DNA of 64,000 nt, from NCBI RefSeq assembly GCF_003254395.2, contig NC_037643.1, forward strand, positions 6,096,963 to 6,160,962, written 5' to 3'. The DNA comes from Apis mellifera. Lineage: Eukaryota > Arthropoda > Insecta > Hymenoptera > Apidae. Positions within the stretch are counted from its first letter, which is position 1; every line of letters starts with the position of its first letter. This document shows, one piece after another, positions 25,020 through 36,420 of the stretch. The translations under genes were made by a program, and so were the position numbers. Below the pieces are notes generated by a model. It did not search any database, was not told the DNA's origin, and saw nothing but the letters and a program-made list of their open reading frames with translations.

Positions 25020-27676
25020 TGAATACTTTTTAACTCTGACCAAGAAAAGCATATTCTTTTACGTCTGAAGAGTGTCGAGTAGATGTAGATGATCCAAGTT
25101 AATTATACGTGGATGAAATTGAAATTTCTTAAAGATACTTCGAAGAGAAAAATATACGATATATTAAAATAAACGAAAATTGTGTACAATCTTTCTCTAA
25201 ACCGAAAGGAAGCCGTCCAATCTCATCGCGCGTAACGAAGAGAAGAAGATCGCCGCGTCCGTTATCGATTTCTCGAAAGATTTCATACTCTTTATTGTCA
25301 GCCACGCACGGATAGGATTCCCGTGGATCGCAATCCCGTCTTATTTCTCCGTGGAGAGGAGGAGGGGGAGGAGGAAGTTCGAGGAAGACGTAAGTCGACT
25401 CTACTTCGAGAGTCCAATAAAAGCGCAGCGCGTGTAATTTTCAGAATAATTGAAAATATGGGGGCAGGCCTGATCCCAAACAGGATCAGTGCCGATCCTG
25501 ATTCGAACGCATAACTTTCGACTAAAGGTCTCCATTTCCGTTTTATCGGCGCATGTGTAAGAGAGAGAGAGAGCGAAGTGACAGAGTTATGGATTTTGAT
25601 TTCGATGTTGGGCAAACACATTGATTTCTCCTCGAGGATAACGTGTCACTCAGCTCGCGATTCGTGGAACTGTTTAGATAAACAGTTAGAGACTGGCCAT
25701 TATCGATTCTTGCCCCGTAATTTGTATCGTATTTGGAATTGGTGAGAAGAATGAAAGCACGATTCTCTCTATATTTTTAATTTAAATGGAAATTTGAACG
25801 GATGTAAATTAGAATCTCGCAATTGCACGGGATCATGAAAGATTTGTAAGCGAGAGATGTTGAATCTGATTGAAAAAGAATTTTTATATCAAAGACAAAT
25901 AATATATCGAAGTTTAAGTTTCTCTCTATAAGCGAGGGGAGGAGAATAATTCGATCTTTGATCGAAAAACGAAATTCCAAAAACGGAATTTGAAATTCAC
26001 GCTGTTCATCAGCATAAGGAGCAGAGTTTAATAACCGGCCAGTAATTCACGATAATTTTCACTTCACCCCGGGATGAAGTTTAACCGAGACTTCACGCTC
26101 GAATTTTCTCTCCTTGCAGAGAGATAACAATCGGGTCATTACACGGTGTAAGATCGTTCTCTAGGAGAGAGTCTGGGAAACCTTAACCGCGGAAAAATTC
26201 TCGGGACGATTGCTAATCAGGAAGCAGAAGGGTGGAAAGCGGAGGAAGAAGGGGGAGGAGCAAGCTTGCTCGCTTAGATACCCAACGTGAAATCCCAACG
26301 GGGCGTAAAGTAAGCCGGAACAGCGCCCAGCTTCCCAAGATCATCTCGCCTAGGATCGCCCCTTGGACGCTTTGCTTATTAATTGTAATTAAATTCGGGG
26401 AACCGTAGGCAGCTTTGATTATTTCTTTAAATAATATTCAGATTTCGAGACGGTGTTAACGAAGCAAACACATTGTTGGAGATCGAGTATTAATTAAAAT
26501 TAAATTAGATATTCATTTTCTTCTTCTTTTATATCATTAACAGAGAAAAATTTATTTGATTTCTTTGCAGTCCTAAAAAAATTAAAAATCTTGCGTGAAA
26601 CGTGAATTATTCGCGAATCATCGAGTTCAAGAGGTTTTTTTTTTTTCCTCTCGCCATTCCCCCTTCCAGTCTCGCCAATTTCGTAGCGACCGCGATACGC
26701 AGGTAGCCTAAACCCATCCAAAACAAGCGGCAATCACGATTGCGGTTAATAATTCGGGGCCGCAAACGGTGGAAGCGAGATCGAGGCGAGCGTGGCCGCG
26801 ACGTGAAACCGCGGACCCGGTAAAATCCGGACGTTTCCAACGAGCGAAATATTCTTGCAGTGAAACGGCTCACGCGAAAATAACTTTCGACGAATTAATT
26901 CGACGAAAGCGTTCATTAAGTTCCTTTCTTTTTCTCTTCCTCTTCCTGGCAAATCTTCCAGAACTGAATCGTTTCTCAAGGAGCTGAGAATAGAATGATT
27001 ATTTCGATTCGTAATAATTATATATCAGAGAGGATAATTTGAAATTGGTGGATTTTTCGTGGATGAATACATTGGAAGAGGAAATTTTAATTGCATCTAA
27101 AAAATAAATCGTGGTGGTGGTTATTAATAAATCGCGTTAAATCTGATTTAATCGGCGAGAGAGTTAAATATCGTTGACTCGGCGGTATCGGGTATCGTAA
27201 TAAAAAAATTTCGAGAGGGAGATAAATTCCCGTTGTCTGTCGATAGTTGAGAGTTGAAATTCGTTCCCCGATAAAGGAAACAAATGTGGCAATCTGGAAA
27301 TGCAAGCCCCCCCCTCCCCCCATTTGTATTATTTAAAGGGATGAATTTTTCATCCGCAAAGAAATATGGACGTTTAAGCAACTTTATCGAACGGATATTA
27401 TTAAGTTCAATGTTGAATCGATTTTCGTGCTTCTCTTTCGAGCCAAAACTTTCACCGTTATAGCAGAGTTATAGTCAATTCCATTATTGCTGTTATATTA
27501 TTCAGCCGGTGAACGTTTCCCCGATACTTCGATACATTAGTAACTTCTTCTCACGGGATATTATATTTATTAAACCAACCGAAACTGTTACGTTTTTTCC
27601 TTCTTTTTTTTTTTTCTAAGAGGAAATTTTATTATTTACCAAACAAAAATAATTCACACAGATAACAATATCAATC
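25020..27676. other. Non-coding stretch with complex patches
   Basis: Bases 25200-25520 are complex and end in overlapping inverted repeats at 25470-25500. Bases 25980-26400 and 26640-26900 are CpG-rich complex patches that could be conserved elements. The remainder is AT-rich. No exon structure is supported. Confidence 0.5.
25470..25500. repeat. Overlapping alternative hairpins
   Basis: CTGATCC (25470-25476) pairs with GGATCAG (25483-25489), while CAGGATC (25481-25487) pairs with GATCCTG (25494-25500). The middle segment is shared, so only one stem can form at a time. All arms are perfect 7-mers built on GATC. Confidence 0.85.
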
Positions 27677-28354
27677 CAATCCTTTTTTCCTTTAACAATT
27701 AGAGAGATATATATATATACATCATCTATATACAAATTTCCAAAAATTTCTTCACAAATCAATCTCGATAAACGTATGAATCAGGAATAATCATTTTTTC
27801 TCCATAGCTTCAATCGAAAGTATTGAGCGCGGTTTGAAATTCCTCTCTGGAGAAAACTCTGGTTCTGATATAACGAGGAGGGGAAGGGAGGGGGAATTCA
27901 ATCCTTTTTTCCTTTAACAATTAGAGAGATATATATATACATCGCCTATATACAAATTTCCAAAAATTTCTTCACAAATCAATCTCGATAAACGTATGAA
28001 TCAGGAATAATCATTTTTTCTCCACAGTTGAATATTCCAATCGAAAGTATTGAGCGCGGTTTGAAATTCCTCTCTCGAGAAAACTTTGGTTCTGATATAA
28101 CGAGGAGGGGAAGGGAGGGGGAATTCAATCCTTTTTTCCTTTAACAATTAGAGAGATATATATATATACATCGCCTATATACAAATTTCCAAAAATTTCT
28201 TCACAAATCAATCTCGATAAACGTATGAATCAGGAATAATCATTCTTTCTCCACAGTTGAATATTTCAATCGAAAGTATTGAGCGCGGTTTGAAATTCCT
28301 CTCTCGAGAAAACTCTGGTTCTGATATAACGAGGAGGGGAAGGGAGGGGGAATT
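27677..28354. repeat. Tandem repeat, three copies of about 222-228 bp
   Basis: CAATCCTTTTTTCC occurs at 27677, 27899 and 28126 and starts each unit. Each unit then has a short TA run, a CTATATACAAATTTCC block, ATCAATCTCGATAAACGTAT, a TTGAGCGCGGTTTGAAATTC block and a G-rich end containing GGGGAAGGGAGGGGG. Copies 2 and 3 share the added TTGAATATTYC segment missing in copy 1 and are closer to each other. The G-rich block of the third unit directly abuts the GC-rich island at 28.36-28.74 kb. Confidence 0.95.
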
Positions 28355-28740
28355 GAACAGCGGAGCACCGTCTCTCCAACGGGGGGCTTACGATAATGCA
28401 CGATTCGTATAAATAAAAGTTTGAATTAAAACTTGGGCGGGCAAGTTTTGGAGGGGAGGCGCGGGTGTGAAGCACGCGAGCCGACCCTCGGCTTCGGTTT
28501 GCGGTTTCATACTCGGCGGCCGCCGGCTGGATTATCGTGAGTAATGTACCAGACACACGGACGCTTTATGAAAATTCGAGATTGTCCCGGCCGAGCGAAG
28601 GTTTTGCCGGGGGACCCATCCTTTCCCTCCCTCCCCGTTCCACGAAACTTGGCCGGTGGGGGCTGAAGTCGGCCGCTTTCTTCTCACTAAATAACAGCCC
28701 ACGCGGCCTCGGGTTCGTTGATTGTTTCTTTCACGATTAC
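28355..28740. other. GC-rich island
   Basis: GC-rich, CpG-rich, non-repetitive sequence with two GGCC/CCGG-dense patches (28430-28530 and 28580-28700). A GTGAGT sequence lies at 28537-28542 but is not preceded by a good exon end. It may be a promoter-type island. No transcript structure can be assigned. Confidence 0.35.
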
Positions 28741-29897
28741 GTTTCCACCGATTCGAAGAAAACTCGAGATTAATATTTGCTCGGCTATCGTAATTTTAAT
28801 AAAAGATAAGCGACTCTGCGCTGTCATTGGAAATGCCTTTAGGAAAAAGGAAAGAATGGAGAATTTAATTGATTTATTTGCAAGAAACTTGACGAGATCG
28901 AAGAGGAGAGGAGAAAAAAAATTATAAGGAAAGAGAAGATTATTTGATCTCCTTCAAGAATATCGCCCTTTCAGTTATCAGAAGACAGCGTTATCCAGGC
29001 TTGAAAAAAGAAACGCGATAAGAAGGAAAGGCGTGCGTCAAATGGCGGAGGCGCGAAAATCGGATTTGAGATTCGCTTAGTGCCAGTGTTCAAAATCATT
29101 GAACGTAATTAACAGGGCGGTCGAAGAGAGAGAGAGAGAGAGAGAGAGCTGAGTGGAGTACAGGATTCTCTCCCGGCCTGCTCCGTTCCTCTGTCTGCAC
29201 CTCTCAATGGGGTGGCAGAAAGGTTAATGCAGTTAGCCGGTCCCCCTTTTGGTGGCCCTTGGTTTCGCACGGGAGGACGTTAGCGCTCCTCCTCCCGGCG
29301 AGACAGGCGCCAGGGCCGAGCGTTTTAGTAAAATGGCCTGAAAATGCAATTATCGGCTATAGGTGCGCGGTAATGAATTGCCGACGTTATCCATATAGAC
29401 GCCTCCTCCTATAGAGGCCGGGAAGGCGGGCTGATCGCGATCGAAGAAGGTGACAATCGTTTCTCCCCAGTTTCGGACTCTTTCGTGGCGAGTGGAATGA
29501 ATTTCTGATCGATTGAAATCGCGAATGCTTCTAAATTATGGACTATTTCTTACTGTTTTATACGTACAAGTGAACGATTTAGATACGATTTCTGTATCTT
29601 GTTGCTTGTTTGAATTAATTTATTTGGTAAATTTCATTGAAAGATTACGCATTAGGAAGAAGATGTTGTTAGATTAGGAAAAAGAAAATAGATATTGTAA
29701 AATTGTGTATGAAATCGTTAGTAACAGTGAACAGGTGACGAGGAATTTAAATAATAAATTGAGAATTGAAATAAAAAGGATTCATTCAATTGGATGGATT
29801 CGGTAGATTTCATTCTGAATTTTCAATATTAGATGAAAAAAGATCCAGGCGGTGGTAGAATATTAGATTCGAAAACGTCAGAGATGATCGAGAATTT
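28741..29897. other. Non-coding stretch with GA repeat and complex block
   Basis: A (AG)12 microsatellite occupies 29125-29148. It is followed by a complex, GC-rich block at 29150-29460 that looks like a conserved non-coding element, including the repeated phrase of CTATAG and CCTCC near 29390-29420. Flanks are AT-rich. No gene is visible. Confidence 0.45.
29125..29148. repeat. (AG)12 microsatellite
   Basis: Perfect alternating A and G directly upstream of a complex GC-rich block at 29150-29460. Confidence 0.97.
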
Positions 29898-30115
29898 GTG
29901 AAATTCTATAGAGATAACTTCGGTCTCGAGGAATTCGATAGAGATTATTCTGAAACTCTTGAAACTCGGAAAGAGACTAGCCCGAATTCGAGGAACTTGA
30001 CAGAAGTGACTTTGATCCCACACAATTGAACAGAAATCATCTTGGACGCGAGGAATTCGATGGAGAAGACTTTGAGCGTGCAAGATGTGATAGATTTGAT
30101 CTTGAACTCGGTATT
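29898..30115. repeat. Degenerate minisatellite, period about 60 bp with half-units near 30 bp
   Basis: GAGGAATTCGATAGAGATTA at 29928 is echoed by GAGGAACTTGACAGAAGTGA at 29990 and GAGGAATTCGATGGAGAAGA at 30050, so spacings are 62 and 60. Weaker half-unit matches lie between them and at both ends. The array is strongly diverged and interrupted by stops in all plus-strand frames, so it does not encode a protein repeat. Confidence 0.7.
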
Positions 30116-30349
30116 CGATTCAGGGAATCGTGAATCGGATCACAGAGATCCTGGGAAACTTAGATTTTTTAAAATCAAACTTTTAAACTTTATACTCGCG
30201 TTCGAAAATTTTTAATTTTTTCGAAACTCAAAATGTATCAAGAATACTAGAAATTCCAAAAGAAAAAAAAAACAATTATTTGAAAAGAATCGAAATATAC
30301 TTAAATATATCGAACATGAATCTTTGATATTCTCGAAAAATTCAAACCG

Positions 30350-30930
30350 CTATAACTTCGAAGATATTAATTTTCGATCAGTGAATCGAAGACTGTTGGA
30401 AGCGCAAATCTTGCCCTTTAAAACGCGCTTTCATTTATCCCGATACGACTTCCGGTTCCCGAGATATCATCGTGTAAAGAAAAGAATAATTTTTAATCGT
30501 TTACCTTAAACCGAATGAAATTCTATTAAAATTAGAAAAACTTTGAACTATAATTCCGAAGATAATGACTTCCGGTTAACGGGTAAGCGATCGTTGGAAG
30601 CGCGGGACCTTGCCCTTTAAAACGCGCTTTCATTTATCCCGATACGACTTCCGGTTGCCGAGATATCGTCGTGTAAAGGAAAAGGTAATTTTTGATCGTT
30701 TATTATTTGTATCCTTGTCACTTACTCGGACCTCTCTCTCGCGCTCGTCTCACTGACCTATCCCAAATTGCAGACATGCAGCAGACGCGATTCCTGGAAA
30801 AATGCAGTATGCATTTCTAGGAAAAGAAGGTAGGTCATGGTTCGTATCTGCGCTACGTTAAGCGCTATTGAAACTTTGAATCCTTATATCTCGGGAACGG
30901 ATCGAGATATCGGGATAAAACAAAAAGGGA
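30350..30930. repeat. Conserved-block repeat family: two direct copies and one partial inverted copy
   Basis: Copy 1 (about 30350-30504) and copy 2 (about 30548-30702) share a near-identical core of about 85 bases running through TTGGAAGCGC, TTGCCCTTTAAAACGCGCTT, TCATTTATCCCGATACGACT and CGAGATATC. Their outer parts are much more diverged. A partial copy in the opposite orientation lies at 30886-30918 (ATATCTCGGGAAC, then ATCGGGATAAA). I do not recognise a named transposon, and there are no target-site duplications or coding remnants. It may be a fragment of an unclassified repeat family. Confidence 0.75.
30754..30837. repeat. Imperfect inverted repeat (asymmetric hairpin)
   Basis: TTCCTGGAAAAATGCA (30791-30806) pairs with TGCATTTCTAGGAA (30810-30823) around a 3-base loop with one mismatch and a 2-base bulge. 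Outside it, TGACCTA (30754-30760) pairs with TAGGTCA (30831-30837), leaving a large one-sided loop of 30 bases. It sits between the two direct copies and the inverted copy of the 30.35-30.93 kb repeat family. Confidence 0.7.
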
Positions 30931-33664
30931 ATTAAACGGCATGGTTTCCTCTATTTTCTGAGAGGGTTTCGATGACAATATTTTTAATTTCTTTCCATGT
31001 TTTTTACGCGAGAAATCGAAGTTCTATTCGTGACTTTACGCGAGTGCAATGATTCGTTCCTGTTTTAGGATATGTTTTACGTACTATGACATATATTTCT
31101 GTAAATATGCAATTGTTTGATATTTTCCATTCGTGTTACGTTAATTTGTTACAAATCTCTTATACTTTTCTAACTTTTGTAGATATAATTTATATCGGAG
31201 AATTTACGTGAAAAATTTGGAGAACGCGAAAGAACGTTCAAGATTGATGAGTTCCCTCGGAAATTGTGTTTGGCCCGTTTAATAAGCGAAAATGTGAAAT
31301 CGCAAGGGGTAGTACGGGCGACGAGGCAAGCGGTTATAATGCTGTGTAGTTTCGGGGAATTAATTTACGGATTAATAAGGAACTCCAGGGACGTTAGGCA
31401 TTTACGTTGATAATTTGGGTAGCATCTGGCTCCGACAACTCCAAGAATTCTGGACTTCGCCCTCCTCCCTAAAGGCATCGCTGATACTTTCGGATTAAAA
31501 AGATCTTTTCCTGCTTTCCCTTTGCTGTTAATCGACCCATCTGAATTGTTTAATACGCCCAAAATGTTCGCAATTATATTTATTCTTCCGTGTGCTCAGA
31601 AATGCATTTTAATTGTCAAACAGACTTCTGAAGAAGCTAGAACCTGAAACCTGTCTACATAAATTTATCACTTTTTTATCATTTCGTAATATTGAATTAT
31701 GATTTGAGACACTTTCGCATACTATATTCATAATTTTTTTTTTAGAAGATCGTGAATAAATATTAGAATTTAGATGCATCAATATATAACAGAACAGAAA
31801 CAGTTAAATCAGTATAATTAATCAATCGAAAAATTCGAAACTTTTTTTCGCTTCAAAGCATCCAAACGTTACAAAACTTTGATTTTCATTCATTACATCT
31901 TCGACGTTCCATTCCATTTCTTTCCACAACTTTCTTTTCATTGTATAAATCAACGAAAACTTTGCTCCTTAATGAATCATCAATCAAGCGAGTATTTATT
32001 GCAACAATTAGAAAAGTCGAAGCGGAAACGGATAAAGTTAACAAGAAGAACGAAATCAAAGAACGAAACTCTCCGAGGGAGAGATTGACTTAACATCAAC
32101 AAATCCCTCGTTTCCCGAGAAGCCATTCCACAACGGAACGATTCTCGTCACAGAGAGCGAGCTGGTTGAATCCACATCCGATCTTGACGGCCGTTTCCGT
32201 TCCTGTAAATGGAGAGCACTGTTTACGTTTCGACGTTTTCATAATAATCCATCATGCAACGTCTTAACGAACTAACGAGGGTACAAAAGCTCGGGTATCC
32301 GACCTCGTTTACCCGGATTTGTTGCTTGATCTCCGTATCTCTGCCGGCCTCTCTTGCGGAATCACAGCGTGAAAGCTCGGTGAATAGAAGGAGAGGCATC
32401 CTGTACCCGGGGCAGAGGGTGGAAAGCTACGAGTGAAATTTGAATAGGGGAAGGGAGGGTGAAGACTTGTTGAGAGAGAGATTTCTGGCATGGTCTGCTA
32501 CTTGCTTTGTTACTTTGGAGATTCAGATACGATTCTCTTGTGCAATTGAATTAATATTATTATTATCATTGAATGTCGTGAGTTTGAAATATACACCACT
32601 GGTTTCTTTTCATCGATTAATTTTGCAAAATATATACGTTTCTCGTTACGATTAATATTTTATTGATGAATCTTGGAAAGGGAAGAAAGACGTCTCCTCC
32701 ATTTCTCTCTTCCTCGATCCAATCCAGTTATCTCCCCTCATCGTCCCTTAATTTCACGTTATATCATCGCGTTCGATAACTGCGTATGAGCGAACATGGT
32801 GCCATATTATCTCTCGTATATTTCACCCCTTGTTATCGCGCCATTGGCCCCTGAAACATTTCGTCCACGCTCGTAATCTCCTCCTCGAAACCTAGAGACG
32901 TCTCTTTCCTCTCTTTCATAGGTGGTTCCTTTAATTAAAGCCCATCCCAGCCCATCCTGTTTATACCTCGAGCCTTAAATACCCCGAGCTTAAATCACGT
33001 TATAAGAATTCATAGGGCAATCGCGGTCTCGTCGATCGAGAGAGAAAGTTTCGCTCCACGTGTAATCGTCGAAGAAAATGTTGCCAGGTCCGCGGAGAGA
33101 AATGAATTTGTCCCCTCCCTGCTCACCTCCCCGCTAATAACGCAGATTTACGGGATAGAAACTTGGTCGATAACTTTACGCGGTTGGAATAAATTCTCGC
33201 GTGTCCTCGTGATTCACGGCACGATTCTCAATCGGGATTAACTTTGCAAATGTTCACGGCTATTGCTCGGCCGAATTTTTACAAGTTTCCATCCAGATAT
33301 TTGCCGATGAAACCGAGGAAACGTTCTTCATGATTCCAATTGGCTCGTTTATTATTTAAATCAGATGAAATTATGAATTCCATTATGTACATCGAACTAT
33401 ATTGGATTTTTGCTTCGACTTTAAATTAATAATTTTTTAATCCTTTTTTATACCATTGAATGGAGAATAAGTAAAATGTAAAAGAAAAATATGATGTCTG
33501 TATTTTTGAGATTGGATATATATAAAAAAAGAACAAATTATAATCTAATAATCTAGCCAAAATCTTTCTAAGATTAATTAGACGAGACTTGCGAAGGAAA
33601 AAGAAAGAAATGCTATTTTTTTTTGATTAAGACACGACTATAATTGATATTCTCTAACAAAACT
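30931..33664. other. Non-coding stretch
   Basis: AT-rich single-copy DNA. More complex, CpG-rich patches lie at 31250-31560, 32100-32500 and 32690-33300, the last being the longest continuous complex stretch and a candidate for conserved regulatory sequence. No splice-framed open reading frame is visible. Confidence 0.5.
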
Positions 33665-33674
33665 TACTTTCCAG

Positions 33675-33842
33675 GTGTCCATCTATCGACATAACCCGCG
33701 AGAATCGCAATTTCCTTCGTACGTAAATTCGAAAAGGTACATCGCGCGCCATCTATCGTCGAATCTCGAGGCGCGAAGTCAGGTGAAGTCCCTAATGACG
33801 GCCGATTCACGGCACGGTTAAATCGTTTAACGCGGCTTTACA
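33675..33842 (-). other. Open minus-strand segment ending at a consensus donor, low confidence
   Basis: On the minus strand one frame is open for about 56 codons and ends with GGAAA followed by a perfect GTAAGT donor (33674-33669). The peptide is varied and includes RDSTIDGARCTFSNLR and a following KEIAILAGYVDRW segment. No clear pyrimidine-rich acceptor is seen at its upstream end. The reading is phase 2 at the donor; joined directly to the exon at 9121-9247 it would stop after two codons, so it could only be 5' UTR of that gene. The region overlaps a CTCF-like motif. Confidence 0.15.
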
Positions 33843-36420
33843 TCATAATGGTGGGATATAACTGGCGGCACAGTTGCGCGACAACCGTGGCGGGGATTAA
33901 AACAGCGTGATATCCGCGGAAATCAACAAGCTGTCGGGCACAGGTGACAATACGAGTGGCTCGTGTTCATTGTTAGAAACTGAACGCGATAAAAATCGTG
34001 GCGGCAAAAAACGCGGGCACCGGCGAGACAATAGCACGAAAATTCAGCCTCCCTTCCTCTCTCCCTCTCTTCTGTGTAATAAACCCGGTTACAATTCTGC
34101 GTGAACTTCCCGTGACTTTTTTCCACCGCCTGTGTTGACCATCTACACCGTCGCGCGATCATTTTTATGCCTGTTGAAATCGCATTTTTTATCCCCGCTC
34201 GTAAAGGGAACCACGTGTAACAATTTTGCCGGAAATTTCAATCGTCAACCAGTTTTTCGGAAGAATTTCTGGTAAATTATTTATCTTCTCTCTTCACGCG
34301 GAGATTGCGGCTGCTTGTTCCATCGTGTGAGAGGTATTTTTTTTTTCTTTTTTATATAATATTAATTTGCAATTTCGTGGAAATTTATTGGAACGTTGAT
34401 TTTAATGATATGTTTCTTTTGGATTTTTTTTATTTAATTCTTGACAAAATTGCTCGCTGATTGAAAACATTTTATGATTTCGACTATAATCACAGATTGG
34501 ACAATATCGATAATGATCAATCGTTCGAACAAGCGAACTTAAATTCCAATATGTACAAATTTCTAATAAAAAATTCTAAATTTAAAAAATCTCAGATTGC
34601 AGGAATCGGATCGATTATGACGCTTTTGGTAACAATTTATCTTCGCGAAAATAATAAGAAGTTTTGAGAAATCAAAGGAAGAGACGAGATCTTTCAGATT
34701 CAGAAACGAAAAAAAAAAGAAGGAAGGAGGAGGGGGTTTATCGTTGCTGAGATTAAAATAAACTTTATTTAACGTTATGTTGTATCCATTCACGGGGGAG
34801 CGGGCTTACACCGGGAACTGTCTTCGTCGTTGGATAAAACTTGTTAGAAGGGAATGAAAGAGCGACAAAATAAAACCAATTATTTTGAAAATGCGCCAGC
34901 CTCGTCGGGACACTGTTATTTCGCTCGGAGCGTATCTGCATAAATGCATAATGATTCTATTATTTTATAATTTCCCGGTCCTCGGCCCCGGCTGCACACC
35001 GAGAAACTCAATTTGTAGAATTATATGTAAATTGCGTATGAAGTTATATTGTTCGCGCATTCGCAAGTCGAAGCATGATTACTTTTAACTTTGGCGTTCC
35101 TTCCTGCACGATGGAGAACGTTAAGTACAAAGTGTTATATACGTGAAAACGTCACTCGCTGCGAGGAAAGTGGAATTTTTCACGTTATGATCTAAATGAT
35201 CTATTTAAAATTGGTGAAATTGATCGATGGTTCAATGAAAGAATAAATAAGGGATATGGATATTTGGTTTATTTTTTCTTTGCATTATTTATGGTAATAT
35301 TAAATTAGAAATAGAAAATATAATAATGTTAAAATAAAATTCAATTATATATGCATTTTAGGATTGGACGAACTTGGTATTCAAAATTTTAAATTTTCTA
35401 GATATTGATAAACAAGGATATGATTTAATTCTACATCTTAGTTAAACCTATCTTGGTTCTTTCACGAGTGTATTCTTTAATATGTCCTTAAAATAATCAA
35501 TGGAAGTAAAATTTTTTTCAATTTTCAGAATAATCCCAATTTTTGTCATGGAACAATTACCTGGAATGTAAGACGAAAGATTCATAGCCATACCGTATCT
35601 TTGCACCTTACATTGTTTTCCTCAACCTGTCGCAGTAAATGTCACTCTCTATTTCAGTCGAAACAATGAATCGTGGCCGAATAGAACAAAAACACACAGC
35701 CCATTGAACACGTCCCAGTATTGTCGGCGAATACGAATTCTAGGAGGAAAAAATGGCGGTTGGGGGCACGGTTGTACATTTTGCTGTGCGGTCAAGTCAG
35801 TCATTCATTCATTTGCACCCCTCGAGCTTCCATCCCTTCTTGTCTACCCCCCATTCATCTTTCGCAACCACGCGTCTATGCACACTGTCCTCGCCTCCTT
35901 CCTCCATCTTAATTTCCTCCCATTATCCTCTCGAGATATTTCAATTTATTTTCTTTTTTTTCGCAATTTATTTCAAAGGAAGCGGCGAAGAAACGTGAAA
36001 CATGTATCAAATATCTCCTCCTTTTTTTTTTAGAATATTTTTATTAATTGTATCATTTTTTAACAGGATGTTGCGCGTAATTTTTCTTCATAAATTTATC
36101 TGAAACTGAAAACTCCAGCAAATGCCACGAAAGAACGATACAGATCGACACGGTTCCCCGATAATTCGATCCCGTGTGATAAATTTAACCAAACACATGC
36201 CACAACACCATGCAAAACCCATGCCGTGTATCATTTCGCTCTACCTTTCCTTTCCCACACGCGCACAATTTGCATTCGACGGTCCCCTCTTTTTTTCCAA
36301 TTCTTATTCCGTATTCGCGCCAGATCTCTTCCAGATCCTTATCGACCCCTTTGTCCCTTCGAAGATGCAACGTAGTTGTACTTGCTCCTGTATAAATTCC
36401 GCGTTAATGGTCCTTTCTGT
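33843..36420. other. Non-coding stretch
   Basis: A CpG-rich complex region continues to about 34330 and is followed by AT-rich DNA to 35560. Bases 35690-35950 are C/T-rich on the plus strand and open in several frames through composition. Nothing resembling a gene is seen. Confidence 0.5.

Noticed and set aside
25480..25520. Possible tRNA T-arm (GATTCGAAC near 25500)
   Set aside because: No acceptor stem, D-arm or anticodon arm can be laid out around it on either strand.
29928..30115. Protein repeat encoded by the 60-bp minisatellite
   Set aside because: Stops interrupt the units on the plus strand and the unit length drifts out of multiples of three.
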